Both the position numbers and the translations under genes were made by a program. From the NCBI GenBank assembly GCA_024640305.1, contig JAHEFG010000005.1, forward strand, positions 1 to 64,000: a DNA stretch of 64,000 nt. The letters run 5' to 3'. The notes under the pieces are model-generated. The model did no database searches. It was given only the letters and a program-made list of their open reading frames with translations, and had not been told where the DNA came from. Below are positions 33,839 through 42,992 of the stretch, one piece after another. How positions within the stretch are numbered: the first letter of the stretch is position 1; every line of letters starts with the position of its first letter. The DNA comes from Gammaproteobacteria bacterium (lineage in GTDB: Bacteria; Pseudomonadota; Gammaproteobacteria; Steroidobacterales; Woeseiaceae).

Positions 33839-35140
33839 ATGAAACGAATTCTTTCCCTGATTTTGGCGACTTCCTTCTTTGCTTCACATGGTGCAAGCGC
33901 CGCCGTGAGCGAGGCTGAATTCGAGCAACTGCGACAGCAACTCGAGGCGGTTTCACAGCGACTCGAAGAACTTGCCGCGGAGAATGCGAAGCTCCGGCAA
34001 GCCCAGGACCAGACCGCGACAGCTGTCGCTGACGTCGAAACGACTATTGCAGAGATTCAGCCGGCCGACATTCCGGCGGCTGGAGAAGACTGGCCTGATC
34101 GCGTCAAACTCGATGGTGATTTCCGCTATCGTATTGAGCGAATTAGTCCTGAAAATTCCTCAACCCGAACACGCAATCGAATTCGCGCGCGCACCAATAT
34201 CAAGGCGAAGGTTGCCGACAACATTGATGTTGGATTTGGTCTTGCGACAGGCGGTGACGATCCCGTGTCAACGAATCAAACCCTGGGTGGAGGAGGGTCA
34301 TCAAAGGGTATCGCGTTGAACCTGGCTTACGTTGATTGGGAGGTCATTGACGGCTTGCACCTGTTCGCAGGGAAATTCAAGAATCCGCTGACAAAAGCAG
34401 GCGGCCAACCACTAACGTGGGACGGTGACTGGACGCCAGAGGGCCTGGCGCTCAAATACAATCGAGACTGGTTTTTTGTTAACGCAATGGGTACCTACTT
34501 GGAGGGAGATTCGAACAAGAGTAACAAGAACTTCAGCTGGGGTGGGCAGCTCGGCGCGACAGGCCAGATCGGTGATGTGTGGCTGATGGGTGGTCTCGGT
34601 TATTACTCAATTGGCACGAAAGGCGACGCGACGACTTTTGGCGACCCGACAGATCCTGGTGACTACTTCGGCAATACGGCAGTTGAAGCTGGCGGACTGC
34701 CCTGCGGCACGACGCCGGACACGGCTTGCGTCCATGCGTACGATTACAGTCTGATGCAGGTTTTTGCCGAAGCCAAATTCGATATCGGCAACTGGCCGGC
34801 TGTCGTTTTCATGGATTACATTAATAACAGCGATCCGTCGGACAATAACACTGGCTGGTTACTCGGTACGAAGATTGGCCAGACGAAGGACAAAGGCGAG
34901 ATGCAATTCGCCTACTACTACGCCGAAAAAGAAGCTGATTCGATGCTCGGTATTGTGACCGATTCAGATTTTGCTGGCGGTGGTACGGACAGCAAGGGGC
35001 ACTGGTTGCAGTTCAATTACGGCGTTAACAAGAGCTGGACGGTTGGTGCGCAGTATTTCATTAACGAAACTGACATTGCTTCCGGCAATAGTAGCGATTA
35101 CAACCGCCTGATGATCGACACACAATGGAAATGGAAGTAG
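33839..35140 (+). CDS. Putative outer-membrane porin, probably of the phosphate regulon
   Basis: The 433-aa protein has a cleavable signal peptide (LILATSFFASHGASA), a coiled coil rich in Glu, Gln and Leu (about 25-75) like the trimerising segments of OprP/OprO-type channels, and an about 340-residue region of alternating beta strands ending in Trp-Lys-Trp-Lys. It belongs to the putative porin family with FKNPL and WTPEGLALKYN motifs. Its position between phoR and phoU and the tandem Pho-box-like sites argue that it carries phosphate or another anion across the outer membrane under phosphate limitation; that specificity is inferred. Confidence 0.82.
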   Translation: MKRILSLILATSFFASHGASAAVSEAEFEQLRQQLEAVSQRLEELAAENAKLRQAQDQTATAVADVETTIAEIQPADIPAAGEDWPDRVKLDGDFRYRIERISPENSSTRTRNRIRARTNIKAKVADNIDVGFGLATGGDDPVSTNQTLGGGGSSKGIALNLAYVDWEVIDGLHLFAGKFKNPLTKAGGQPLTWDGDWTPEGLALKYNRDWFFVNAMGTYLEGDSNKSNKNFSWGGQLGATGQIGDVWLMGGLGYYSIGTKGDATTFGDPTDPGDYFGNTAVEAGGLPCGTTPDTACVHAYDYSLMQVFAEAKFDIGNWPAVVFMDYINNSDPSDNNTGWLLGTKIGQTKDKGEMQFAYYYAEKEADSMLGIVTDSDFAGGGTDSKGHWLQFNYGVNKSWTVGAQYFINETDIASGNSSDYNRLMIDTQWKWK

Positions 35141-35173
35141 GCTCGTAACCTGGGATCTGGGTGATTAGAACCA

Positions 35174-35896
35174 ATGGAAGCATCTGATTTAACCGGCCAC
35201 ATATCGCGCCGCTTCAATAAAGATATTGAAGATCTGCGTGGCAAAGTGCTGACGATGGGCGGTGTCGTTGAAGCGCAGCTGGCGCGAGCGATTTCCGCGA
35301 TCGTCAGTGGTGACAGCGAGCTGGGTTTGCAGGTTGCCCACGACGACTACAAGGTCAATGATCTTGAGGTCAGTATTGATGAGGAATGCAGTCGGATTCT
35401 CGCGATACGTGCGCCAGCCGCGGGCGATTTGCGTCTGATTGTGGCGATCATCAAAACCATTACTGATCTTGAGCGTATTGGCGATGAGGCTGAGAAGATA
35501 GGTTTTCTGGCTTCCAAGCTGGCCGGAATGGATCGGCCCTCGGACTCTTATCGGGAGTTAAAGACATTGGGGACGCACGTGTCTCACATGCTGCGCGACG
35601 CTATGAATGCATTCGCACGTCTGGATGTAACCGAGTCCTTCGAGGTTTTAAGAGAAGATGAACGCGTCGACGAGGAGTATGAGGCCATCCAGCGGCAGTG
35701 CATCACATTCATGATGGAGGATCCTCGTAGCATCAAACGGGTTATGAACGTGACCTGGGCGGCTCGCTCCCTCGAACGAATCGGCGACCATGCCAAGAAT
35801 ATTTGTGAATATGTCATCTATATGGTGCAGGGCAGGGATGTTCGGCATACTGGCATTTCCGACGCAGCAGAGCTCGACGCCGAAAAAGATCTATGA
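35174..35896 (+). CDS. phoU: Phosphate signalling protein PhoU
   Basis: The 240-aa all-helical protein contains the two PhoU repeats, each with a metal-binding E/DxxxD motif: ITDLERIGDEAEKI in the first and AARSLERIGDHAKNI in the second. PhoU restrains PhoR when phosphate is plentiful. In E. coli it is the last gene of the pst operon; here it follows the porin gene and is about 2 kb from pstS with dsbB and dapE between. Its last 4 nt overlap the dsbB start (ATGA). Confidence 0.95.
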   Translation: MEASDLTGHISRRFNKDIEDLRGKVLTMGGVVEAQLARAISAIVSGDSELGLQVAHDDYKVNDLEVSIDEECSRILAIRAPAAGDLRLIVAIIKTITDLERIGDEAEKIGFLASKLAGMDRPSDSYRELKTLGTHVSHMLRDAMNAFARLDVTESFEVLREDERVDEEYEAIQRQCITFMMEDPRSIKRVMNVTWAARSLERIGDHAKNICEYVIYMVQGRDVRHTGISDAAELDAEKDL

Positions 35897-36387
35897 CTCT
35901 ACCTGGACCGCGCATCCTCAATTTTGCAGGTTTCATGGCCTGTGTGGGATTGATGGGATTCGCTCTTTATGCACAACACGTGCTGTTACTCGATCCTTGT
36001 CCGCTGTGCGTTTTCCAGCGCGTGGCGGTCATTAGCATTGGCACAGTTTGCCTGCTAGCGGCGTTACACAATCCCGACGGCTGGGGGCGGCGCGTGTATG
36101 CCGCGTTCATGGCGATATTTGCATTGTGTGGTATGGGTGTCGCGGCGTGGCATGTTCGATTACAGAACCTGCCGCCTGACGAGGTACCGTCTTGTGGGCC
36201 GGGCCTCGACTACATGCTTGACAATTTTCCGCTGGGTGATGCGCTGCAGATGGTCTTCAAGGGCTCAGGCGAGTGCGCTGACGTCGTTTGGAGTTTCCTG
36301 GGGCTATCCATGCCCTCGTGGGTATTTATTTCGCTGCTTGTCCTCGGTGGCGCCGGACTCTGGAATAACCTCAGGAAATTCTCTTAG
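35893..36387 (+). CDS. dsbB: Disulfide bond formation protein DsbB
   Basis: This 164-aa inner-membrane protein has four predicted transmembrane helices and the two redox cysteine pairs of DsbB: Cys36/Cys39 in DPCPLCVFQR, and Cys101/Cys128 in the second periplasmic loop (PSCGPGLDYM, GECADVVW). It reoxidises DsbA and passes electrons to ubiquinone. It overlaps phoU by 4 nt, which places it at the end of the phoBR-porin-phoU group. A palindromic repeat lies directly downstream. Confidence 0.95.
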   Translation: MTLPGPRILNFAGFMACVGLMGFALYAQHVLLLDPCPLCVFQRVAVISIGTVCLLAALHNPDGWGRRVYAAFMAIFALCGMGVAAWHVRLQNLPPDEVPSCGPGLDYMLDNFPLGDALQMVFKGSGECADVVWSFLGLSMPSWVFISLLVLGGAGLWNNLRKFS

Positions 36388-36425
36388 CCGTCACGTCGCG
36401 CAGTCTGCTCCCGCAGTTCGTCGCA

Positions 36426-36519
36426 CGGCCGTCTAGCCTGGCATCATTTTTTTCCGCAATGGCTCGCTGCGCTGCGCTTTATTTGCGGAAAAAAAGATCC
36501 CACGCTCTCGGCCCTACAA
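36426..36519 (-). repeat. Dispersed palindromic repeat, family A, copy 2
   Basis: This is the second copy of the element at 28813-28904, inverted relative to it. It has a 13-bp stem, TTTTTTTCCGCAA (36447-36459) with TTGCGGAAAAAAA (36483-36495). Compared with copy 1 the inner GC pair is flipped on both arms (CCGGAA/TTCCGG becomes CCGCAA/TTGCGG), a compensatory change that keeps the stem. Each T/A run is also one base longer. The loop and both flanks are almost identical. It sits between convergent dsbB and dapE; a terminator role is possible but there is no T-run after the stem. Confidence 0.85.
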
Positions 36520-36552
36520 TGATGTTCGCAGAGCAGGTCGTGCGACGAATTA

Positions 36553-37707
36553 TCAGGTCAGCAGCAGTTCCGCTATTCGCTGATACATCGTCGTAAGCTT
36601 CACGACATCATCAATACGGACGTGCTCATTAACCTTGTGAATAGACTCATTCACCGGGCCAAGTTCGACAACGTCTGTTCCCGCCGGCGAAATGAACCGT
36701 CCGTCAGATGTTCCACCACCCGTAGATAATTCCGGTGATTTGTCCGTCTGCTCGCTGACAGCCTGCGTGACGGCCTCGGTAAGTTTGCCCGCACCGGTGA
36801 GAAACGGTTCACCCGACAAATGCCAGTTCAACTCGTAGTCAATATCGTGTGCATCGAAGATGGAATGCACTTTTTCTTTGAGCTTCTCGTGATCCCATAC
36901 GGTTGAGTAGCGAAAATTAAATCGCGCACTGAGTTCTGCCGGAGTGACATTCGGTGCTCCTACGCCCGCACGTATATCGACAACCTGAAAGCTCGTTGGC
37001 GGGAAGTGCTCGTTTCCCTGGTCCCACTCAATGGCGTTGAGCTCGGACAAGACCGGCGCGAAGCGTCCGATCGGATTGTCGGCGAGGTGTGGATAGGCGA
37101 CATGCCCCTGAACTCCGCGCACGGTTAACATGCCGCTCAAAGAGCCGCGACGGCCGACGCGGACTATGTCGCCCAAAGTATTCTGGCTGGACGGTTCACC
37201 GAGCACGCACCAGTCAATGTGTTCACCGCGTGCTTGCAGAGTTTCGATAACCTTGAGCGTGCCATCACGTGCACGACCCTCTTCGTCACTGGTAATTAGC
37301 ATTGCGAGACTGCCATTGTGGTCCGCATGGGAGTCGATGAATCGCTCCAGCGCGACGATCATCGCAGCAAGACCGCTTTTCATGTCGGCCGAGCCCCGGC
37401 CAAATATATTGCCGTCACGAACGACTGGCTCAAACGGGTCGCTTTGCCATTCATTTTCGGAGCCAGGCGGCACAACATCGGTATGCCCCGCGAAACACAG
37501 AACCGGACCAACACTGCCGCGGCGAGCCCAAAGATTTTCAACGTCTCCGAACGGCATGCTCTCGCACTCGAAGCCGAGATGAGTCAGGCGCTTTGCAAGA
37601 ATTTCCTGGCATCCGGCGTCGTCGGGCGTGATCGACGGGCGCCGAATCAGCTCATTGAGGAGAGTAATTGACGGATGTTCAAAATCACTGTCGTCCGGTG
37701 TTGTCAT
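36553..37707 (-). CDS. dapE: Succinyl-diaminopimelate desuccinylase DapE
   Basis: The 384-aa M20 metallohydrolase removes succinate from N-succinyl-LL-2,6-diaminopimelate in lysine and peptidoglycan-precursor synthesis. It has the dinuclear-zinc motifs FAGHTDVVPPG, GRGSADMKSG and TSDEEG, the GVQGHVAYPH dimerisation region and the late STGGGTSDGRF and ELGPVNESIHKVNE motifs. ATG 37707 was preferred to a TTG four codons earlier. Its minus-strand pathway neighbours, the ArsC/Spx-like gene and dapD, lie 5 kb upstream beyond the oppositely oriented pst operon. Confidence 0.94.
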   Translation of the reverse strand: MTTPDDSDFEHPSITLLNELIRRPSITPDDAGCQEILAKRLTHLGFECESMPFGDVENLWARRGSVGPVLCFAGHTDVVPPGSENEWQSDPFEPVVRDGNIFGRGSADMKSGLAAMIVALERFIDSHADHNGSLAMLITSDEEGRARDGTLKVIETLQARGEHIDWCVLGEPSSQNTLGDIVRVGRRGSLSGMLTVRGVQGHVAYPHLADNPIGRFAPVLSELNAIEWDQGNEHFPPTSFQVVDIRAGVGAPNVTPAELSARFNFRYSTVWDHEKLKEKVHSIFDAHDIDYELNWHLSGEPFLTGAGKLTEAVTQAVSEQTDKSPELSTGGGTSDGRFISPAGTDVVELGPVNESIHKVNEHVRIDDVVKLTTMYQRIAELLLT

Positions 37708-37795
37708 TGAGTTTCGCAATTCATTCTAAACATCCGAAATATAACAAGAAATTGGCAAGTAATGGTTTCCGCATATGAGCATCAATAATGGCTGT

Positions 37796-37813
37796 TTGCA
37801 ACAATTCGGTAAC
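37796..37813 (+). promoter_or_regulatory. Weak Pho-box-like site upstream of pstS
   Basis: TTGCAAC, the spacer AATT and CGGTAAC show 7-4-7 spacing and 9 of 14 matches to the PhoB consensus, 53 nt before the pstS start. It is the best candidate in this gap but is weak by itself. Confidence 0.28.
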
Positions 37814-37865
37814 AATTGGCCGCTAAGCTGTGCGCCATATAACACGACAACCTGGAGAGATCATT

Positions 37866-38930
37866 GTGGCAAACAGAAACACAGCAATAGTAGTGTTTGC
37901 AAGTGCGGTCGTCGCGACCGTTCTCTCGGCATCTGCGATTGCACAGGCCGGCCGAGACTATATCTACATTGTTGGATCATCGACTGTGTACCCATTCGCG
38001 ACGGTCGTTGCCGAGCGTTTCGGTCGTGGTACCGAATTCAAGACCCCGAAAGTCGAGTCGACCGGATCCGGTGGCGGACTCAAGCTTTTCTGCGAAGGTG
38101 TCGGCGTAGACTATCCTGACATCACGAACGCCTCTCGCGCGATCAAACAGTCTGAAGTCGACACGTGTGCCAGCAATGGAGTTGCGGAAATTATCGAAGT
38201 CAAAATTGGTTACGACGGAATTGTCATTGCCAATGCCATTGATGCCGAAGCCGTTAGCCTCACACTGGCGGACATTTTTCTGGCGCTGGCCAAAAATGTA
38301 CCGGGGGGCAAGGACGGCGAACTCATAGAAAATCCTTACATGACATGGGCTGATGTTAATGCCGAGTTACCTGAAGTACGGATCGAGGTCCTGGGCCCGC
38401 CGCCGACATCAGGAACACGCGATGCGTTCGTCGAGCTGGCCATGGAAGGCGGTTGCAAGACTGTCCCGTGGATCAAGGCTCTGAAAGAATCTGATGGTGA
38501 TGCGTATAAGGCTGTTTGTCACACGATTCGCGAAGATGGTGCATTTGTTGAGGCCGGCGAGAACGACAACCTGATTGTGCAGAAGTTAGAGGCCAACCCG
38601 AACGCGTTCGGTATTTTTGGATTCAGCTTCCTCGATCAAAATACAGATAAGGTCAAGGGAACGTCGGTCGAGGGCGTTGCGCCGACTTTCGATGCGATTG
38701 CAGATGGCGACTACCCTGTCTCGCGGCCTTTGTATTTCTATGCCAAGAAGGCTCACGTCGATGTCATTCCGGGTTTGCGTGGATTCCTGCGCGAATTTTC
38801 GTCAGAACGTGCCTGGGGCGACGAAGGCTATTTGTCAGATCGTGGCCTGATCCCGATGCCGGAAGAAGAGCGCCGCGAAGTCGCTACTGCTGTCCGGGAA
38901 CTGAAACCTTTATCTGCAGCAGCGCATTAA
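37866..38930 (+). CDS. pstS: Phosphate ABC transporter substrate-binding protein PstS
   Basis: A 354-aa periplasmic protein with a Sec signal peptide (AIVVFASAVVATVLSASAIA). It has the phosphate-binding start IVGSSTVYPFATVVAE, then VESTGSGGGLKLFCEG, where Ser and Gly residues contact phosphate, then DITNASRAIK and PTSGTRDAFVEL. GTG 37866 was chosen because GGAGAG lies 6 nt upstream; an earlier frame start at 37830 has no ribosome site. It is the first gene of pstSCAB. Confidence 0.93.
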   Translation: MANRNTAIVVFASAVVATVLSASAIAQAGRDYIYIVGSSTVYPFATVVAERFGRGTEFKTPKVESTGSGGGLKLFCEGVGVDYPDITNASRAIKQSEVDTCASNGVAEIIEVKIGYDGIVIANAIDAEAVSLTLADIFLALAKNVPGGKDGELIENPYMTWADVNAELPEVRIEVLGPPPTSGTRDAFVELAMEGGCKTVPWIKALKESDGDAYKAVCHTIREDGAFVEAGENDNLIVQKLEANPNAFGIFGFSFLDQNTDKVKGTSVEGVAPTFDAIADGDYPVSRPLYFYAKKAHVDVIPGLRGFLREFSSERAWGDEGYLSDRGLIPMPEEERREVATAVRELKPLSAAAH

Positions 38931-38965
38931 TACGATCTGTTCAAAATTGGTAATGTGACCGCGAA

Positions 38966-40354
38966 ATGCAAAATACCACTCTGATCCTGATTCTCGGCGC
39001 GATGGCTGTCGCGGCGTTCTTTATTGGACGTGGCCGAGCCGTCGCTGTGGTTGGCGGGCCGCAGCACGGAACGGATTTGCACTCTCTGCCAGGGTATTAC
39101 GGCTATTTCACCGCGATCTGGTGTTTGTTGCCCGCACTTGCCGTCATGGCGATTTGGGCGGTTCTCGAGCCGCGGGTTATCGTTGCGTTGATTATCAGCG
39201 GCCTGTCCGAGGCGCAACGCTCGTTGTCACCCGGTGAGCTCAATTTGCTGGTCAATAATATCCAGAACCTGGCCGCTGGTGATGTCGTCAGTGGCGATCT
39301 CGATGTCGCGCTCAGTGAGGCGTCGTCGCGCTTATCCGGTTATGTGGTGATGAGTAGCCGTTTGCTGGCAGTGGTGTCGCTGGTGCTGGCCGGACTCGGC
39401 GGTACGATCGCATTGAGACGTATTCAACCGGACTTCAGGGCGCGCAACCGAGTTGAGAAGATCATACTTGTGGTGCTCATTGCAGCTTCGAGCATTGCGG
39501 TTTTCACGACAGTCGGCATCGTGCTGTCGGTTCTTTTTGAAGCGATTCGATTTTTTCAGGAAGTCTCGTTAACGGAATTTCTGTTCGGCTTGAACTGGAG
39601 CCCGCAAACGGCAATCCGGGCAGATCAGGTTGGGTCGTCCGGCAGTTTCGGCGCCGTACCGCTTTTTACGGGTACCTTGCTAATCACCGGTATTGCAATG
39701 CTCGTCGCGGTTCCGGTTGGACTAATGACGGCAATTTACCTCGCCGAGTATTCGTCCAATCGAATTCGCGGGATTGCAAAACCCTTGCTCGAAATACTTG
39801 CCGGTATCCCGACGGTGGTTTACGGATTCTTCGCTGCCCTTACCGTAGCGCCATGGGTGCGCCGGATGGGCGAGTCGTTCGGATTTGAGGTGGCGTCTGA
39901 AAGTGCCCTGGCTGCCGGTCTTGTGATGGGCATTATGATTATTCCGCTGGTCTCCTCGTTAGCAGATGACGCTATCAATGCTGTACCCAGCGCGATGCGG
40001 GACGGCGCTCTGGGGCTCGGTTCAACGCGCTCCGAGACAATGACCAAAGTCATTCTTCCCGCAGCGTTACCAGGCATTGTTGGCGGAATCCTGCTGGCCG
40101 TATCGCGCGCCATTGGCGAGACGATGATTGTTGTTATGGCGGCAGGACTGGCCGCGAATCTGACCGCAAATCCATTTGCGGCAGTAACAACGGTAACCGT
40201 ACAAATTGTCACCCTGCTTGTCGGTGACCAGGAATTCGATAGCGCCAAAACACTGGCGGCATTCGCGCTCGGTCTCATGCTGTTTGTGGTTACGTTGATA
40301 CTGAACGTGATCGGGCTCAACGTCGTGCGCAAGTATCGTGAACAGTATGACTAG
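38966..40354 (+). CDS. pstC: Phosphate ABC transporter permease PstC
   Basis: The 462-aa inner-membrane permease has the BPD transport core in the C-terminal half, with the cytoplasmic EAA-type loop (DDAINAVPSAMRDGALGLGSTR). The PstC region GAVPLFTGTLLITGIAMLVAVPVG is also present. It is longer than E. coli PstC (319 aa) because of an extra N-terminal part of about 140 residues with two further membrane segments and a soluble stretch. It lies 35 nt after pstS. Confidence 0.92.
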   Translation: MQNTTLILILGAMAVAAFFIGRGRAVAVVGGPQHGTDLHSLPGYYGYFTAIWCLLPALAVMAIWAVLEPRVIVALIISGLSEAQRSLSPGELNLLVNNIQNLAAGDVVSGDLDVALSEASSRLSGYVVMSSRLLAVVSLVLAGLGGTIALRRIQPDFRARNRVEKIILVVLIAASSIAVFTTVGIVLSVLFEAIRFFQEVSLTEFLFGLNWSPQTAIRADQVGSSGSFGAVPLFTGTLLITGIAMLVAVPVGLMTAIYLAEYSSNRIRGIAKPLLEILAGIPTVVYGFFAALTVAPWVRRMGESFGFEVASESALAAGLVMGIMIIPLVSSLADDAINAVPSAMRDGALGLGSTRSETMTKVILPAALPGIVGGILLAVSRAIGETMIVVMAAGLAANLTANPFAAVTTVTVQIVTLLVGDQEFDSAKTLAAFALGLMLFVVTLILNVIGLNVVRKYREQYD

Positions 40355-40363
40355 GGGCATGGC

Positions 40364-41641
40364 ATGACACGCAAACCAGCGACTCGAGAGAAGTTGGAGG
40401 CGGGGCTCAAGCGCCGGCGCCGCAAGGAACTTGCTTTTCAATTGGTCGGCATGCTGGCGACCACTGTGGGTATCGTTTTCCTTGGTGTCTTTTTTGCCGA
40501 CTTGCTCGGCAAGGGTTCATCGGCGTTCGTACAGACTTTCGTCAAGCTTGATGTCGAGTTTACCGAGGACGTTCTGGCACCCGGTGGTGAGCTCGATCTT
40601 GCCTATGCTGATTTCGATGGCCTTGTTCGCGACGCTCTGCGTGAGGAATTCCCGAATGTCAGCGGGCGGAGTGAACGCCGCGATTTATACAGGCTCGTCA
40701 GTATCGCAGCGGGATACCAGATGCGAGACATGATTATCGCAGATCCCGGATTGCTGGGCTCAACCGAGACTATCTGGGTGCCTGCGTCATCGACCGTGGA
40801 TATGTTTGTTAAAGGCAATATTGACCCGGCACTGGATGAGGCATTGCGACCGCTATCCGATGCACAGTTGGCCTGGATCAGCGATTTGCAGAGTAGCGGA
40901 CGACTTGAGACGCAATTCAACTCAGCGTTGTTCAATAACGGCGATTCCCGGGAGCCGGAATTGGCGGGGATTAGAGGCGCGCTGATGGGTTCTTTCTACA
41001 TGCTGATTATCACCGTCATGCTGGCCTTTCCGGTCGGCGTCGCGGCGGCAATTTATCTCGAGGAATTTGCACCGCGCAGTCGATGGTCTGACCTGATCGA
41101 AGTGAATATCAACAACCTCGCCGCTGTGCCGTCTATTGTGTTCGGTTTGCTCGGCCTGGCGGTGTTTATCAATTGGGTGGGAATCCCGCGTTCGGCACCC
41201 CTCGTTGGCGGACTCGTGTTATCGCTACTCACGCTACCGGTCATAATCATCGCCTCGCGAGCCGCGATCAAGGCAGTGCCGCCATCGATTCGCGAAGCTG
41301 CGCTCGGACTGGGTGCATCGGAGATGCAGGTCGTGTTTCATCACGTTATGCCACTTGCTCTGCCCGGTATGCTGACGGGAGCAATTATTGGTATGAGTCG
41401 CGCGCTCGGGGAGTCTGCGCCGCTGCTAATGATCGGTATGGTTGCATTTATTGTCGATGTGCCTGGCGGTTTTTCCGACCCGGCGACCGCACTGCCAGTA
41501 CAAATCTACCTTTGGGCTGATAGCCCCGAGAGGGCGTTCGCTGAACGCACCTCGGCTGCCATCATCGTGTTGCTGGCATTCTTATTACTAATGAACCTCG
41601 CTGCCGTCATTCTTCGCAAACGAATGGAACGGAAGTGGTGA
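40364..41641 (+). CDS. pstA: Phosphate ABC transporter permease PstA
   Basis: The 425-aa permease has a first membrane helix at about 25-47, then a non-membrane region of about 160 residues that E. coli PstA (296 aa) lacks, then the BPD permease core (GSFYMLIITVMLAFPVGVAA onward) with the EAA loop AAIKAVPPSIREAALGLGAS. The insert is probably periplasmic and has no recognised domain. It follows pstC by 9 nt and pairs with it to form the phosphate channel. Confidence 0.92.
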   Translation: MTRKPATREKLEAGLKRRRRKELAFQLVGMLATTVGIVFLGVFFADLLGKGSSAFVQTFVKLDVEFTEDVLAPGGELDLAYADFDGLVRDALREEFPNVSGRSERRDLYRLVSIAAGYQMRDMIIADPGLLGSTETIWVPASSTVDMFVKGNIDPALDEALRPLSDAQLAWISDLQSSGRLETQFNSALFNNGDSREPELAGIRGALMGSFYMLIITVMLAFPVGVAAAIYLEEFAPRSRWSDLIEVNINNLAAVPSIVFGLLGLAVFINWVGIPRSAPLVGGLVLSLLTLPVIIIASRAAIKAVPPSIREAALGLGASEMQVVFHHVMPLALPGMLTGAIIGMSRALGESAPLLMIGMVAFIVDVPGGFSDPATALPVQIYLWADSPERAFAERTSAAIIVLLAFLLLMNLAAVILRKRMERKW

Positions 41642-41669
41642 TCATTAATTGAGCTGCAGAGAAAGCTGT

Positions 41670-42599
41670 ATGACAATGGCCCGGATGACGGATGTAAATG
41701 TGACTGATGATCAAGACCTGAGTGGTGACGAAAATAAAGTCGCCGGTTCTGAGGTGCCGCGGGCAGCTATCGATCTACCTTCGCTTGCGATTACCGAGCA
41801 GATAACCGAGCTTGGCAAAACTGTCGGCGAGGTTCGTTGTGAAGATCCTTACATCGTCGCAGAAAATGTTGATGTCTACTACGGCGATAACCACGCGATA
41901 CAAGATGTCACACTCGAGATAAGCAAGCAGGAAGTCATCGCTCTGATTGGCCCGTCTGGCTGTGGCAAATCGACTTTCCTTCGCTGTCTGAACCGCATGA
42001 ACGACTCCATCGAATCAGCGCGCGTAACGGGCAATATCACGTTGGGCGGGCAGGATATCTACGGCAAAGATCTCGACCCTGTTGCACTGCGCGCTCGCGT
42101 CGGAATGGTGTTCCAGAAGCCCAACCCGTTTCCAAAAAGCATTTATGACAATGTTGCCTACGGGCCGCGTATTCACGGCCTGGCAAACGATCGTGCTGAG
42201 CTTGACGATATCGTGCACTCGAGCCTTGAAAGGGCAGGGCTTCTCAAGGAAGTCAAAGATCGTCTGGAGGAGCCTGGTACCGGTTTGTCCGGTGGTCAGC
42301 AGCAGCGCTTGTGCATAGCTCGGACAATCGCCGTAAACCCGGAAGTGATTCTCATGGATGAGCCGTGTTCGGCGCTCGATCCAATTGCGACGGCACGAAT
42401 TGAGGATTTGATGGATGAATTGTCGGAAGACTATGCCATCGTGATCGTGACGCACTCGATGCAGCAAGCCGCGCGCGTCTCGAAACGAGTCGCTTATTTC
42501 CATCTGGGTTTGCTGGTGGAGGTGGATGAGACCGATAAGATCTTTACAAATCCGCAGCACAAACTAACCGAAGACTACATTACAGGCAGGATCGGTTAG
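41670..42599 (+). CDS. pstB: Phosphate ABC transporter ATP-binding protein PstB
   Basis: The 309-aa ATPase has Walker [11 protein letters not shown]-loop FQKPNPFP, signature [10 protein letters not shown], Walker [14 protein letters not shown] and the H-loop [12 protein letters not shown]. It powers PstSCA. The N-terminus carries about 55 residues not found in E. coli PstB (257 aa), acidic and without a recognised motif, before the core starts at [18 protein letters not shown] 41670 is the preferred start. An upstream TTG at 41649 is also possible. It converges with the ArsC-like gene, leaving 15 nt. Confidence 0.93.
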   Translation: MTMARMTDVNVTDDQDLSGDENKVAGSEVPRAAIDLPSLAITEQITELGKTVGEVRCEDPYIVAENVDVYYGDNHAIQDVTLEISKQEVIALIGPSGCGKSTFLRCLNRMNDSIESARVTGNITLGGQDIYGKDLDPVALRARVGMVFQKPNPFPKSIYDNVAYGPRIHGLANDRAELDDIVHSSLERAGLLKEVKDRLEEPGTGLSGGQQQRLCIARTIAVNPEVILMDEPCSALDPIATARIEDLMDELSEDYAIVIVTHSMQQAARVSKRVAYFHLGLLVEVDETDKIFTNPQHKLTEDYITGRIG

Positions 42600-42614
42600 C
42601 GATACTGCCTGGAG

Positions 42615-42992
42615 TTAGCTCAGTCTGGCGAGAAAGTCTGAGAAACGCTTTTCCGAAAACCCGACGGCCATGAACTGCTCCGCTTCCAGTACCGGACGTT
42701 TGACGAGCGTCGGTCGATCAATCATCGCTGCCATAGCCTTGTCGCGTGTCATATCGCCCCGATCAACTTCAGGTATCTTGCGCCAGGTCAGGCTCTTCTT
42801 GTTGAGTAAACGCTCCCAGCCTATGCGGTCTGTCCAGCGTTCGAGCATCTGAATATCGAGCCCATCGTCACGCAAGTCGTGAAAACGGTGCTCTATATTA
42901 TTTTCTGTTAGATATTTGCGTGCTTTTCTGCACGTGTCACAACTCTTTATTCCGTAAACTGTAAGCACTTCTGACGTCACCCGCCTGTTCAT
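42615..42992 (-). CDS. ArsC/Spx-family reductase-like protein (YffB type)
   Basis: This 125-aa thioredoxin-fold protein has a Cys18-x-x-Cys21 pair ([16 protein letters not shown]) and the C-terminal [11 protein letters not shown] segment of the ArsC/Spx/YffB family. In E. coli the homologue YffB (YfgD-related group) lies beside dapE and its substrate is unknown; arsenate reductase activity is not expected from this branch. Here it is translationally coupled to dapD by a 4-nt overlap, while dapE has been separated from it by the pst operon. Confidence 0.85.
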   Translation of the reverse strand: MNRRVTSEVLTVYGIKSCDTCRKARKYLTENNIEHRFHDLRDDGLDIQMLERWTDRIGWERLLNKKSLTWRKIPEVDRGDMTRDKAMAAMIDRPTLVKRPVLEAEQFMAVGFSEKRFSDFLARLS

